A stretch of DNA of 35,475 nt from BS750m-G62 sp964577175 (GCA_964577175.1 CAZNYC010000029.1:1-35475); one strand, 5' to 3'; counted from the stretch's first letter, positions 14,525 through 23,916 are shown. The notes: a model not told the origin generated them from the letters alone. Numbers and translations are program-made.

Positions 14525-17203
14525 TCACTTCCGCCCGAAGTGCTTGTCCGCGAAATCCATGTACTGCCGCCAGTCGTACTCCGTCAGGTCGTGGCCGCCG
14601 GTGCGGACGTGGTAGCCGATGGTACCTGAGACGGGCGTATCGAGCGGCGGCATCGCCTCGGTGGGCAGGCCTTCCTTGCCGAGCAGTTCGTAGACGGGGT
14701 CCGCGTGCTTGCAGGCGAGGAACTCGCCGCGCGGGTCCGCCCACAGGTCCTTATCGGCGCTGGCGACGTACACCGGCCGGGGGGCCATCAGGCCGACGAG
14801 CATGTGCTGGTCGACGGGCAGGTCGTCCTCCTTGCCGTTGTACCGCTTGAAGTTCCCGCAGAACCAGTGGGGGAACGATTTGTTGATGCGCTGGACGGTC
14901 TCGCCGAGCGCCCGGCGCGAGAGGGCCGCGCCCCCGCACCCCGAATCGTTCGAGATGACGATGGCGAACCGCTCGTCCCGCGCCCCCGCCCAGAGGGCGG
15001 TCTTGCCGAGACGCGAGTGCCCCAGCACCGCCACGCGCCCGGCGTCGACGCCCTTGTCCGTCTCCAGGTAATCGAGGGCCCGGGCGAGGCCCCAGGCCCA
15101 GGCGGCGATGCTGGCCCAGGCGTCCTCACCCCGTTTTCCGGGCGAATCCAGCGCCCCGTGCACGCCGTTCTTGAACCCGTCGTGGCGGTCCGGGTCGATG
15201 TCGCCGTAACAGACGGTGGCGAACCCGTAGCCGCGCGACAGCACCAATTCCACCGGATACCGCCGCGCCCGCATGCCGCGCGACTTGGCGATGGCCTTCT
15301 CGGTCGGCTTCTCGCCGCGTTTGCTCCGCTGCCAGATCGTGCCGACGCGGACGGCCGGGTCGGCGATGACCGTCTGGTTCCCGTAGAAGTTCAGGCACAG
15401 GAAACACGGGACGGGTCCTTTGGCGCCGGCGGGCAGGTAGACGAGCAGGTCCATGCGCGGCCCGTCGCCCGGGCCGGTGAAGCGGACAGCCACCTGGCGC
15501 CGGACGGCCTTGCCGCCGAGGGCCGCGTCGTCGCGGTCGAAGACCTCGAAGGTCATCGCCGACGGCCGTCCCGGCGCGCGGCCGTAGACGTGCGTGCGGA
15601 AGAGGTCGAGGATTTCGGCCCGGCGGGCCGGCCACTGCTTCGGGTCCGTGACCTTGGTGCCGTCGGCCATGGTGAGCGGGTCGGGGAGGGTGTAATCCGG
15701 CACTTCGTCCTCGGCCCATCGCGTGCCGCCGCGCTTCTGCTGGAGGTCCTTGACGAGGTCGGGGTCGGCCTGCCAGGTGGTGCCCTCGGCGGCCCGCGAA
15801 CGGACGCGCTCGGTGGGTCCGACGTGGCGGACGTTCCAACCCTCGACGGCGTACTCGCCGCCCACGCCGGCGCGGAAGGCGAGTTTCTCGTCCAGGCCGC
15901 GCGGTTCGTTCGTCTGCGGGTTCTCGAACTTGTCGCTGTCGCTGATGCCGGTCAATTGGTTGTTCTCGATCGTGGCCCCGTAACTGGCGTCGTTGCGCAT
16001 GAGGGGGCGCTCGGTGCCCGTGAGTTCGATGATGTTGTGCCGGATGGAGATGGTACCGAAATCGGTCTCTGTGCCGAAACCGAAAAGTCCGCCGGTGCGG
16101 GGCGTCTTGGTGGTCTTGCCGATGACGTGATTGTGATGAAACGCGTAATGGTTGTACGGCCCTTCGTCCCAGAAGAGGCCGCGGCCGGGGTTCCGCACGA
16201 GGTTGTGATGGAAGTCCGTCGGGCCGGGGGCGGCCGCCTTGCTGAACCCGCTGATGAGGTTCCCGCCGTCGTCCTCGGTGTCGAAGTCGAAGAGGTTATG
16301 GTCGACCTCGGCGCCGTTGCGATGCCACTCCAGGGCGTACGACGACTGCAACCAGTTGTGATGGATGTGGAACGTGTAACCGTCCTGGGGCACCGCGCCG
16401 CCCGCATGCTTGGGAACGGAGATCGGCCCCGTGAAGGCATTGTGATCGATCTCGATAAACTGGTCGTTCTCAAACGGATACTCCAGCGAGAAACCCACTT
16501 CGACCGTGTTGTGATGGAACCGCAGGCGTTTGCCCCCGCGGCCCTTGAAGCCGAAGAAGTTGCTGTGATGATCCGGCGTCTTCGAGATGCGGTTGTTCCA
16601 GAACTCGGAATCGGTGCACCACGTCAGGAAGAGCGCCCCGCCATTGTGCTTGTGCTTGCCCCCCGCATCCACGAACGTGTTGTCGTGGACCCTGGCATCG
16701 CTGGCGAAGAAGGTGCGGACGCCGCTCCACTGGAAATCCGCGATCCGCAGGTGCGCCAGCGTCAGGCCGTCGCAGTTCACGCCGAAGACGGCCCCGTGCA
16801 GGTCGGGGCCGGTCAGGGTCATGTGCGAGAGGGTGACCCGCTTGGTCTTGTCGCCCAGGTCCACGAGATAGGCGTTTTGATTGTTCCCGTCGGGTTTGGT
16901 GTCGCTGCCGGGGAGGTCGCCCGTGCCCGGCTTCCAGGACGGGGCGGCGGCGATGGTGGTCCGCTCCGCCCCCGCGCCCCGGATGGTCATGCGCGCCTTC
17001 GGGCGCAGCGGCGCCCCTATCTCGTACCGGCCGGGGGCGACGCGGATCGTGTCGCCCGGTTCACCCTCATTGACGGCCCTGACGAGGGCCTCGGCGGAAT
17101 CGACCTCCGCGCCGGCCAGCCGGGCGGGCAGGGCGCACGCGACCACGGCCGTGGCCAGCAGGACGAGGCCTGGACGTCCGGAGCGGGACAAGAGGCCTGT
17201 CAT
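14525..17203 (-). CDS. Parallel beta-helix / CE15-like esterase fusion, secreted
   Basis: The 892-residue protein has a signal peptide (LVLLATAVVACALPARLAGA). Residues about 30-420 form a right-handed parallel beta-helix, as in polysaccharide lyases: GDTIRVAPGRYEIG, then repeated strands such as HNTFVDAGG, HHNTVEVGF, IDHNAFTG, IHHNWLQS and IENNQLTG. Residues about 490-892 resemble CE15 glucuronoyl esterases: VAVLGHSRLGKTALWAG with the nucleophile Ser730, the oxyanion-side GHSRxGK pattern, DQHMLVGLMAPRPVYVASADKDLWADPRGEF, and His871 in TGGHDLTEYDW. CE15 enzymes cleave esters of glucuronic acid. Fusion of the two modules suggests attack on a uronate-containing polysaccharide. ATG 17203 is preceded by AAAGGAGA. 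Three sulfatase genes lie directly upstream on the same strand. Confidence 0.82.
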   Translation of the reverse strand: MTGLLSRSGRPGLVLLATAVVACALPARLAGAEVDSAEALVRAVNEGEPGDTIRVAPGRYEIGAPLRPKARMTIRGAGAERTTIAAAPSWKPGTGDLPGSDTKPDGNNQNAYLVDLGDKTKRVTLSHMTLTGPDLHGAVFGVNCDGLTLAHLRIADFQWSGVRTFFASDARVHDNTFVDAGGKHKHNGGALFLTWCTDSEFWNNRISKTPDHHSNFFGFKGRGGKRLRFHHNTVEVGFSLEYPFENDQFIEIDHNAFTGPISVPKHAGGAVPQDGYTFHIHHNWLQSSYALEWHRNGAEVDHNLFDFDTEDDGGNLISGFSKAAAPGPTDFHHNLVRNPGRGLFWDEGPYNHYAFHHNHVIGKTTKTPRTGGLFGFGTETDFGTISIRHNIIELTGTERPLMRNDASYGATIENNQLTGISDSDKFENPQTNEPRGLDEKLAFRAGVGGEYAVEGWNVRHVGPTERVRSRAAEGTTWQADPDLVKDLQQKRGGTRWAEDEVPDYTLPDPLTMADGTKVTDPKQWPARRAEILDLFRTHVYGRAPGRPSAMTFEVFDRDDAALGGKAVRRQVAVRFTGPGDGPRMDLLVYLPAGAKGPVPCFLCLNFYGNQTVIADPAVRVGTIWQRSKRGEKPTEKAIAKSRGMRARRYPVELVLSRGYGFATVCYGDIDPDRHDGFKNGVHGALDSPGKRGEDAWASIAAWAWGLARALDYLETDKGVDAGRVAVLGHSRLGKTALWAGARDERFAIVISNDSGCGGAALSRRALGETVQRINKSFPHWFCGNFKRYNGKEDDLPVDQHMLVGLMAPRPVYVASADKDLWADPRGEFLACKHADPVYELLGKEGLPTEAMPPLDTPVSGTIGYHVRTGGHDLTEYDWRQYMDFADKHFGRK

Positions 17204-17360
17204 CGGGTTCTCCTTTCGCGAGGCCGGCCGTGGTACGGCCGGCGTCATCTTTATACCTGTTCCATTCCGCGCGGTGGCCTTCCAAGGCCCCCGCGCCAAG
17301 GCGCCATGCGCGGCGGGTGCCCCTCGGCTCCGCCCGCGACAGGTGCCGACCCGCCACCCA

Positions 17361-19097
17361 TCATCCCGATAGCCGTTCGACGGTCAGGTCGTACGCCCCG
17401 CGGACCTTCTTCGTCTTCGTGTCGGCGAGCCACGTCTGGAGCCGGGCCGGGCCGGCCGCCAGGCCCACCTCGAACGCAACGGCCGTCGCCGACGGGTCCG
17501 CCGGCTTCGTCTCGTCGACCTTTCCGATCTTCAGCCGCGCCTCGTCGGCGTTCAGGGCGAGGCCGGCCTGCTTCGGCGCCCGCCGCAGCGTGACGCGGTA
17601 CGTGCCCGGCCGGGCGATGCGGACCGCCCACCACCCGTTCGCGTACAGGTCCTTCTTGCGGACGTGCCCCTGGTGCCACGGGCAGCGGCCGTCGGTCGGG
17701 TGCCAGTCGTGGGCCACCAGGTGCGAGGGGTTTTCGTGCTCCGAGCCGAGGACGATGCGGCAGTACGCGTCGAACTGCTCGTCGATGTCCTGCCACCACG
17801 CCTCGTAGGCGGCACGGAGGCGCTTGACGACGTCCGGGTGCTTCTCGGCGACGTCCGTCTTCTGGCCGGGGTCGGAAGAGATGTCGAAGAGTTGCTTGCC
17901 ATTCACGAGCCGCCAGCGGTCGGTCATGACGGCGCACTTGCGCCATTTCTTCGGGTGGTCGATGCGCTGGGAATGGACGAAGAGGGTGCGTTCGGGCCAC
18001 CGGCCCTCGCCGCGCAGCAGCGGCGCGAGGCTCATCCCGTCGAAGGCCACGCCCTTCGGCGGCCCCAGGCCGCACAGGTCCACCAGCGTCGGCAGGATGT
18101 CCACGTGGGCCGTGAGGGCGTCCACGTCGCCGCGGGGCTCGAGGCCGGCCGGCCAGCGGATGAAGCACGGCACGCGGTGGCCGCCGTCGTACTCCGATCC
18201 CTTCCGGCCGCGCATGTCACCCGTCGGCCCCGCGCTCGTGCCGTTGTCGGTCATGAAAATCAGGATGGTGTTCTCGGCGAGGCCGAGGCGGCGGAGGTGC
18301 TGCTCCAGGCGGCCCACGTTCTCGTCGATGTTCACGATCATGCCGTAGAAACGGGCCCGGCCTTCTTTGACGCCCTTCTCGGCGAACGGTTTCCAGTACG
18401 TCTCGGCCACCAGGTACGGTCCGTGGGGCGCGTTGGTCGTCAGGTAACAGAAGAACGGGCGGTCGCGGTGGGACGCGATCCACTTCAGGGCCTCGCCGAA
18501 CCAGACGTCCGTGCAGTAGCCGTCGTACTTCTCGGGCGTGCCGTTGTGGAAGTAGGTGTCGTCGAAGTAATCGTTTCCCCAGTAATCGGGCCCCTGCCCC
18601 ACGCCCCCGCCTCCGTGGATGAGGGCCTCCTGGAAGCCGCGGTCGTGCGGGCGGAACGGGTAGTTGTCGCCCAGGTGCCACTTGCCGAAGATGGACGTGG
18701 CGTAGCCGGCGCCGCGGAAGACGTCGGCCATGGTGGTCTCGTCCTCGGCGAGGAAGTGGCGGCCGATGATGGTATGCCAGACGCCCGCGCGCGACGAGTA
18801 CCGGCCGGTCATCAGGGCCGACCGCGTCGGGGCGCACGTCGGGTCCGCGTGGAAATCCGTCAGCCGCGTCGACTCGGCGTGCAGGCGGTCGAGGTTCGGC
18901 GTCTTCAGCACCTCGTTGCCGTGGCACGAGAGGTCGTAGTACCCCTGGTCGTCCGTGATGACGAGGACGACGTTCGGCGGGCGTTTGCGGGGCGCCTCGC
19001 CGGCCCGTGCCGGGCCCGGCGATGCGGTGGTGCATCCGGCGGCGAAAACGCCGAGGGCGGCGCCGGAGGCGTTCCTCAGGAATTGGCGGCGGTTCAT
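17361..19097 (-). CDS. Tat-exported sulfatase (S1)
   Basis: The 578-residue protein begins NRRQFLRNASG, a Tat signal, and FAAGC at residues 18-22 is a possible lipobox. The alkaline-phosphatase-like sulfatase core has ITDDQGYYD (Asp49, Asp50 as metal ligands), PTCAPTRSALMTGRY with Cys88 as the formylglycine precursor in C-x-P-x-R, FGKWHLG and TDNGTSAGP. It should hydrolyse a sulfate ester, with the substrate unknown. The last 100 or so residues (RIARPGTYRVTLRRAP onward) are a beta-rich C-terminal extension found in some planctomycete arylsulfatases. ATG 19097 has GAGGAG seven bases upstream; an upstream in-frame start is rejected because it would bury the Tat motif. It follows S2 after a 138-base spacer carrying hairpins. 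Confidence 0.92.
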   Translation of the reverse strand: MNRRQFLRNASGAALGVFAAGCTTASPGPARAGEAPRKRPPNVVLVITDDQGYYDLSCHGNEVLKTPNLDRLHAESTRLTDFHADPTCAPTRSALMTGRYSSRAGVWHTIIGRHFLAEDETTMADVFRGAGYATSIFGKWHLGDNYPFRPHDRGFQEALIHGGGGVGQGPDYWGNDYFDDTYFHNGTPEKYDGYCTDVWFGEALKWIASHRDRPFFCYLTTNAPHGPYLVAETYWKPFAEKGVKEGRARFYGMIVNIDENVGRLEQHLRRLGLAENTILIFMTDNGTSAGPTGDMRGRKGSEYDGGHRVPCFIRWPAGLEPRGDVDALTAHVDILPTLVDLCGLGPPKGVAFDGMSLAPLLRGEGRWPERTLFVHSQRIDHPKKWRKCAVMTDRWRLVNGKQLFDISSDPGQKTDVAEKHPDVVKRLRAAYEAWWQDIDEQFDAYCRIVLGSEHENPSHLVAHDWHPTDGRCPWHQGHVRKKDLYANGWWAVRIARPGTYRVTLRRAPKQAGLALNADEARLKIGKVDETKPADPSATAVAFEVGLAAGPARLQTWLADTKTKKVRGAYDLTVERLSG

Positions 19098-19143
19098 TCG
19101 TCTCTCCTCATGCATCAGCACGCGGCGCGATCCACTGCGTGCC

Positions 19144-19221
19144 ACTGGCGGCTTGTCCGCCAGTGCTTCGCGCGGCGGGTGCCCCTCGGCTGCGCGCGGG
19201 ACAGGCTCCGACCCGCCGCGC
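19144..19221. repeat. Hairpins between sulfatase genes
   Basis: ACTGGCGG (19144-19151) pairs with CCGCCAGT (19157-19164). A wide REP-like pair, GCGCGGCGGGT (19170-19180) and ACCCGCCGCGC (19211-19221), follows. A degenerate relative sits at about 17309-17356. They could stabilise mRNA ends within the sulfatase operon. Confidence 0.65.
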
Positions 19222-19235
19222 AACTCCCGGCCCGT

Positions 19236-20606
19236 CTACGACTCCGTCGGCATCGGTTCGCCGGCGCCGACGTCCTTCTCCCACGCCTCGAGCGCCTCGC
19301 GCAGGGCGCGGACGCGGTCGGGTTCGGCCTCGGCCAGGTTCGTCGTCTCGGCCAGGTCGCGGCCGAGGTGATACAGGCCGACGGGCGCCTTGAGCCCCCG
19401 GACGCCTCGAACGAGTTTCCACGGCCCGTCGCGGACGGCCCGCTGGTTGCCCATCGCCCAGAACAGGGTGCGCGGCGGCAGGGGCGTCTCGCCGAACAGG
19501 GCCGGCGACAGGTCCGTCCCGTCGATCGTGCGGCCGGCCGGCGCCTCCGCCCCCGCCAGCGCCAACAGCGTGGGAAAGACGTCCAGCGTGATGGCCGGGT
19601 CGCCGCACGTGCGGCCGGGGCGGATGCGTCCGGGCCAGTACGCGATGGCCGGCACCCGGTGGCCTCCCTCCCACATCTGGCCCTTGTGGCCGTGCAGCGG
19701 GCCGTTCGATCCCAGCCGCGTGGCCCCGTTGTCCGAACAGAAGAAGACGAACGTGTCGCGCGCGAGGCCCGCGCCCTCCAGGGCCGCCACCACCCGGCCG
19801 ATGCCCTTGTCCATCTCCTCGACCATGACCCGGTAGGCGGCCTGTTTATCCTTGCGGCTGCCGTGGGTGGGGAACTTCCCGCCGACCGTCCGGTCGGGCG
19901 GGTCGTCGGGACCCTGGTACGGGTAGTGCGGCGCCTCGTGGGCGATGTACAGGCAGAACGGCGCTTCCTTGTGCCGCTTGATGAAGTTCAAGGCGTGCTG
20001 CGTGATGAGGTGGGTCGTGTACCCCTCCTCGGGATGCAGCATGTCGCCGTGCCACCAGTCGGCCCGGCCGCTCTGGTCCACGTGCGAGATGTAATCCACG
20101 TTGCCGCTGACGTACCCGACGAACTCGTCGAAGCCCTGATGCACCGGGTTGAACGTCTTCCGGTACCCCAGGTGCCACTTGCCGAAGACGCCGGTGGCGT
20201 AGCCGCGGCGCTTCAGGCACTCGGCGAAGGAGACTTCTTCCGGGGCGAGGCCGTGGTCGCGGTACTTGCCGACGGTGATGACGCGAGGCACGCGGGCCCG
20301 CTGCTGGTACCGCCCGGTCACGAGCCCGGCCCGCGTGGGGCTGCACACGGCGCCGGAGGAGTGGAAGTCCGTGAAACGGACGCCCCCCGCGGCGAGGCGG
20401 TCGAGCACGGGCGTCCGGATGCGCTCGTGGCCGTAACAGCCGATGTCGCCGTAGCCGAGGTCGTCGGCCATGATGACGACGAGGTTGGGCGGACGGTCGC
20501 CGCCGGCCGGGCGCGCCGCGAGGGGCCGGCACCCGGCCGGCCAACCGGCGGCCAGGGCACCGAGCGCGGCGCCGGAGGCGGTTCTCAGGAAGTCGCGGCG
20601 GTTCAT
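19236..20606 (-). CDS. Tat-exported sulfatase (S2)
   Basis: The 456-residue protein has the Tat motif NRRDFLRTASG, nearly identical in its signal region to S1, then WPAGC as a possible lipidation site. Sulfatase signatures are VIMADDLGYGDIGCYG (Asp48, Asp49), GAVCSPTRAGLVTGRY with Cys88 for formylglycine conversion, FGKWHLGY and FFCSDNGATR. The catalytic core is complete and the length is typical of short arylsulfatases, without the C-terminal extension of S1. The ATG at 20606 lies one base after the stop of S3 (20608), and GGAG lies inside the end of S3, so the two genes are translationally coupled. It probably removes a different sulfate from the same glycan, which is inference. Confidence 0.92.
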   Translation of the reverse strand: MNRRDFLRTASGAALGALAAGWPAGCRPLAARPAGGDRPPNLVVIMADDLGYGDIGCYGHERIRTPVLDRLAAGGVRFTDFHSSGAVCSPTRAGLVTGRYQQRARVPRVITVGKYRDHGLAPEEVSFAECLKRRGYATGVFGKWHLGYRKTFNPVHQGFDEFVGYVSGNVDYISHVDQSGRADWWHGDMLHPEEGYTTHLITQHALNFIKRHKEAPFCLYIAHEAPHYPYQGPDDPPDRTVGGKFPTHGSRKDKQAAYRVMVEEMDKGIGRVVAALEGAGLARDTFVFFCSDNGATRLGSNGPLHGHKGQMWEGGHRVPAIAYWPGRIRPGRTCGDPAITLDVFPTLLALAGAEAPAGRTIDGTDLSPALFGETPLPPRTLFWAMGNQRAVRDGPWKLVRGVRGLKAPVGLYHLGRDLAETTNLAEAEPDRVRALREALEAWEKDVGAGEPMPTES

Positions 20607-20607
20607 G

Positions 20608-22080
20608 TCATCTCCGTCTGCTCGGGTCGAACTTGGGATTCTTCTCCGTCGGGACGGGCGCGCCCGTCTCTTTGCGCCAGGCGACGAGGCGGTCGTGCAG
20701 GGCCTTCGCCTTGGCGGGGTTCGTCTCGGCCAGGTTCCGCGTTTCGCCGATGTCGTCGCGCAGGTTATAGAGTTCGAGCCGTCCGTCCTCGAAGTATTCG
20801 ATGAGTTTCCAGTCGCCGGCGCGGATGACGCCGCCGGGCGTAGTCCGCCACGTCCCCCCGCCGCCCTGGAGGTACGCGGGGAAGTGCCAGTAGATGGCGT
20901 CGCGCGCCAGGTCCCCCTTCTGCGTCATGAGCGGCACCAGGCTCGCTCCGTCCAGGACCTGCCCCTCGGGCGGCCCGGCGCCGGCGACCTCCAGAAACGT
21001 GGGATAGAAGTCGAGGCTGATGACGGGCGCCGCGCACCGCGTCCCGGCGGGCACGCGGCCGGGCCATCGGACGGCCATCGGCACCCGGATGCCGCCCTCG
21101 TACAGCGTCCCCTTGCCGCCCTTCAGGGGCGCCTGGCTCGTAATCTCCAGCCCCTTGATGCCGAGTTCCCTGTACCCGCCGCACCCGCCGTTGTCGGAGA
21201 CGAAGACGACGAGCGTGTTCTCGGCGAGGCCGTGGTCGTCCAGGCGGTTCAGGATGCGGCCGATGCCGCGGTCCACGCTCTCGATCATGGCGGCGTAGAC
21301 GGGATGGTCGTGGCCGCCGGACGGTTCCTTCTGCTTGTACTTCTCGACGAGTTCCTTCCTGGCCTGGAGCGGCGTGTGGACGGCGTAGTGCGTGAGGTAG
21401 AGGAAGAACGGCCCGCCCTTGTGGGCGTCGATGAAGCGGACGGCCTCGTCGGTGAGGCGGTCGGTCAGGTACTCGCCCTCGGGGCCGTCCGGGATGTCCG
21501 GGTTCTTGTACGGGCTGAAGTAGGTCCGGGGATGGCCGGCGTGGTTGCCGCCCACGTTTACGTCGAACCCCTGCCCGCCGGGCTGCGTCTCCGGCTTGCC
21601 GCCCAGGTGCCACTTGCCGAGGTGGCAGGTGGCGTAGCCGGCGGCCTTGAGGCTCTCGGCCAGGGTGATCGTCTCGGCCGGCAGGGTGGTGTTGTTCTCG
21701 ATGGGGATGAGTTTGCGACCTTTCGCCTTGCCGCGCGTGCTCGACCCCACCGTGTACACGCCGTGCCTCGGCCCGTACTGGCCGGACATGAGGCACGCCC
21801 GCGTGGGCGCGCAGTTGGGCGCGTTGGCGTAGGCGTCGGTAAAGATCATGCCGTCGCGGGCCAGGCGGTCGACGTGCGGCGTCTCGTAGAATTCACTGCC
21901 CATGAAGCCGACGTCGCGCCAACCCATGTCGTCGATGAAGAGGAAGACGATGTTGGGCGGGCGGTCGGAGCGCCCCGCCGACGCCCGCTTCGGCCCGAGG
22001 CCCGTACACGCGCCGACGGCGGCAGCCGCGGCACCGGCACCCGCGGCGCCCAGCAAGCGAAGGAAACGGCGACGCTTCAC
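20608..22080 (-). CDS. Tat-exported sulfatase (S3)
   Basis: The 490-residue protein starts at GTG 22080, six bases after a near-perfect AAGGAGGT; this excludes the longer upstream reading. The N-terminus KRRRFLRLLG is a Tat signal and VGAC at residues 22-25 a possible lipobox. Sulfatase signatures are FLFIDDMGWRDVGFMG (Asp50, Asp51), APNCAPTRACLMSGQY with Cys90 as formylglycine precursor, HLGKWHLGG and FVSDNGGCGG. It is the first gene of the S3-S2-S1 set and is probably followed by the beta-helix/CE15 gene. The three sulfatases are clearly diverged from each other, so they probably act on different positions. No formylglycine-generating enzyme or radical-SAM maturase is encoded in this window. 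Confidence 0.92.
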   Translation of the reverse strand: MKRRRFLRLLGAAGAGAAAAAVGACTGLGPKRASAGRSDRPPNIVFLFIDDMGWRDVGFMGSEFYETPHVDRLARDGMIFTDAYANAPNCAPTRACLMSGQYGPRHGVYTVGSSTRGKAKGRKLIPIENNTTLPAETITLAESLKAAGYATCHLGKWHLGGKPETQPGGQGFDVNVGGNHAGHPRTYFSPYKNPDIPDGPEGEYLTDRLTDEAVRFIDAHKGGPFFLYLTHYAVHTPLQARKELVEKYKQKEPSGGHDHPVYAAMIESVDRGIGRILNRLDDHGLAENTLVVFVSDNGGCGGYRELGIKGLEITSQAPLKGGKGTLYEGGIRVPMAVRWPGRVPAGTRCAAPVISLDFYPTFLEVAGAGPPEGQVLDGASLVPLMTQKGDLARDAIYWHFPAYLQGGGGTWRTTPGGVIRAGDWKLIEYFEDGRLELYNLRDDIGETRNLAETNPAKAKALHDRLVAWRKETGAPVPTEKNPKFDPSRRR

Positions 22081-22214
22081 GCAGCACCTCCTTCCGGAGA
22101 ATCGTGCCGCCATTCTAAGGCCGACGTCGGGGCGGTTCTAATCCTTTCTGGGCCTTTCGCGCAGACCGGGACGGCACCTCACGCAAGGGAAAGACTCGGC
22201 CGGAAGGCATGATG

Positions 22215-22362
22215 CCTCACGCAAAGGCGCAAAGCCGCAAAGACGGCAACGACGACGGCGGAAGACTGGGAAAAGGCAACCACATTCCTCCTTTCGCCGT
22301 TTCGTGCGGATACCGTTACTCAGAAACTCAGACACTCAGGGGCTGGCGTTCCTCGCGTGAGG
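22215..22362. repeat. Inverted-repeat-bounded intergenic element E
   Basis: CCTCACGCAAAGGCGCAAAG (from 22215) is mirrored by a short right end CCTCGCGTGAGG (to 22362). A partial extra left end lies at 22177. It occupies most of the 306-base space 22081-22386, where I see no gene. Confidence 0.65.
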
Positions 22363-22386
22363 TTGCCGTTGTCGTACGCCGTGTCG

Positions 22387-23916
22387 TTACGCCAACTCGG
22401 CGATGCGGGCGAAGTCGTCCTTCAGGCTCCGGTAGAGTTGCCCGTACTCGGGGTACAGCGCGTCGTACCGCTTGACGTGCTCGGGGGTGGGCCGGGTTTC
22501 CTCGAGGGTGCGGATGGTGGCGTCGCACGCCTCGGGGACAGACGCCCACACACCGGTGCCCACACCCGCCAGCAGCGCCACGCCGTAGGCAGGCCCCTCC
22601 TCGCTAGAGACCGTCCAGACGGGATGCTTGTAGACATCGGCCTGCAGTCCCCGCCAGACGGCGCTCCGCGCCCCGCCGCCGGCCACGCGGACTTCCTCCA
22701 CCGGCACGCCCATCCCCCGGATGATTTCCAGGCAGTCGCGCATGGCGTAGGTGGCGCCTTCCATGACGGCCCGGGCCATGTGGGCCCGCGTGTGCATGTT
22801 CGAGAGACCGACCCAGGCGGCCCGCGCGTTCGGGTCGGCGTGGGGCGTGCGTTCGCCCGTCAGGTACGGCAGGAAGTAGAGGCCGTCGCTGCCGGGCGGG
22901 ATGTCGGCGGCGTCGGCGGTGATCCGTTCGTACGGGTCGACGCCGCTCCCCCTGGCCTCGGCCACGATGTCCTGACACAGCGTGTTGCGGAACCACTGGA
23001 GGCTTCCGCCGGCGGCCAGGACGACGCCCATGACGTGCCACTTGCCCTCGACGGCGTGGCAGAAGGTGTGGACGCGGCCCTCGGGGTCGGTCTCGACCTC
23101 GTCGGCGTGGGCGAAGACGACGCCGCTCGTGCCGAGCGTAGCGCTGATGACGCCTCGGCGGACGATGCCGCCGCCGACGGCGCCGGCGGCCTGGTCGCCC
23201 CCGCCGCCGACGACGGGCGTGCCGGGCGCCAGGCCGGTGGCCTCGGCAGCCCCGGCGGTCAGGCGGCCGGAGACTTCCTGCGATTCGTAGACCTCGGGCA
23301 GGAGCCCGGCGTCGATCTCGAGCCGGCCGAGCAGGTCCGCCGACCAGGCGCGCTTCGCCACGTCCAGCAGCAGGGTGCCGGAGGCGTCGCTCACTTCGGT
23401 GGCGAACTCGCCCGTCAGGCGGTACCGGACGTAGTCCTTCGGCAGGAGGATCCTGTCGGCCTTCTCGTAGAGGTCCGGTTCGTGCTTGCGGACCCACAGG
23501 ATCTTCGGGGCCGTGAAGCCCGTCAGGGCGGGGTTGGCGACCATGCCGATGAGGGCCTTCCGGCCGCCGGCCGCCTCGGTAATCTCGGCGCACTCGGCGC
23601 CGGTCCGCTGGTCGTTCCAGAGGATGGCGCGGCGGAGGACCTCGCCCGAGGCATCGAGGAACACGCTGCCGTGCATCTGGCCGGAGAGGCCGACGCCGCT
23701 CACCTCCTTGCCCTCGATGCCTGCGTCCTGAAGGACCTGGCGGATGGTGTCGCAGGTGGCCTGCCACCAGTCGGCGGGGTCCTGCTCGCTCCAGGCGGGT
23801 TTGGGGGCGTAAGCGGGATACTCGGCGGTCGCGGAGGCGGCGATGCGGCCGTCCTCGTCCACCAGAAGGGTCTTCGTGCCGCTGGTTCCGATGTCGATGC
23901 CGAGCAGGTACGCCAT
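22387..23916 (-). CDS. xylB: Xylulokinase
   Basis: The 509-residue FGGY-family kinase begins YLLGIDIGTSGTKTLLVDEDG, the phosphate-1 ATP loop. SGQMHGSVFLD near residue 80 is characteristic of xylulokinases rather than glycerol kinases. GGGGDQAAGAVG near residue 235 carries the catalytic Asp, and VAGGGARSAVWRGLQADV is the adenosine motif. Length and motif order match bacterial XylB throughout. It phosphorylates D-xylulose (or a similar ketose) in the cytoplasm to feed the pentose phosphate pathway. ATG 23916 is preceded by AAAGGAG; in-frame codons further upstream show no coding character. No xylose isomerase gene is adjacent, but the ketose epimerase-like gene at 9892 could supply related ketoses. 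A repeat element follows its stop. Confidence 0.93.
   Translation of the reverse strand: MAYLLGIDIGTSGTKTLLVDEDGRIAASATAEYPAYAPKPAWSEQDPADWWQATCDTIRQVLQDAGIEGKEVSGVGLSGQMHGSVFLDASGEVLRRAILWNDQRTGAECAEITEAAGGRKALIGMVANPALTGFTAPKILWVRKHEPDLYEKADRILLPKDYVRYRLTGEFATEVSDASGTLLLDVAKRAWSADLLGRLEIDAGLLPEVYESQEVSGRLTAGAAEATGLAPGTPVVGGGGDQAAGAVGGGIVRRGVISATLGTSGVVFAHADEVETDPEGRVHTFCHAVEGKWHVMGVVLAAGGSLQWFRNTLCQDIVAEARGSGVDPYERITADAADIPPGSDGLYFLPYLTGERTPHADPNARAAWVGLSNMHTRAHMARAVMEGATYAMRDCLEIIRGMGVPVEEVRVAGGGARSAVWRGLQADVYKHPVWTVSSEEGPAYGVALLAGVGTGVWASVPEACDATIRTLEETRPTPEHVKRYDALYPEYGQLYRSLKDDFARIAELA

Noticed and set aside
17664..20804. Very long plus-strand frame opposite the sulfatases
   Set aside because: Antisense shadow of complete sulfatase genes; composition is Val/Arg/Gly-rich without motifs.
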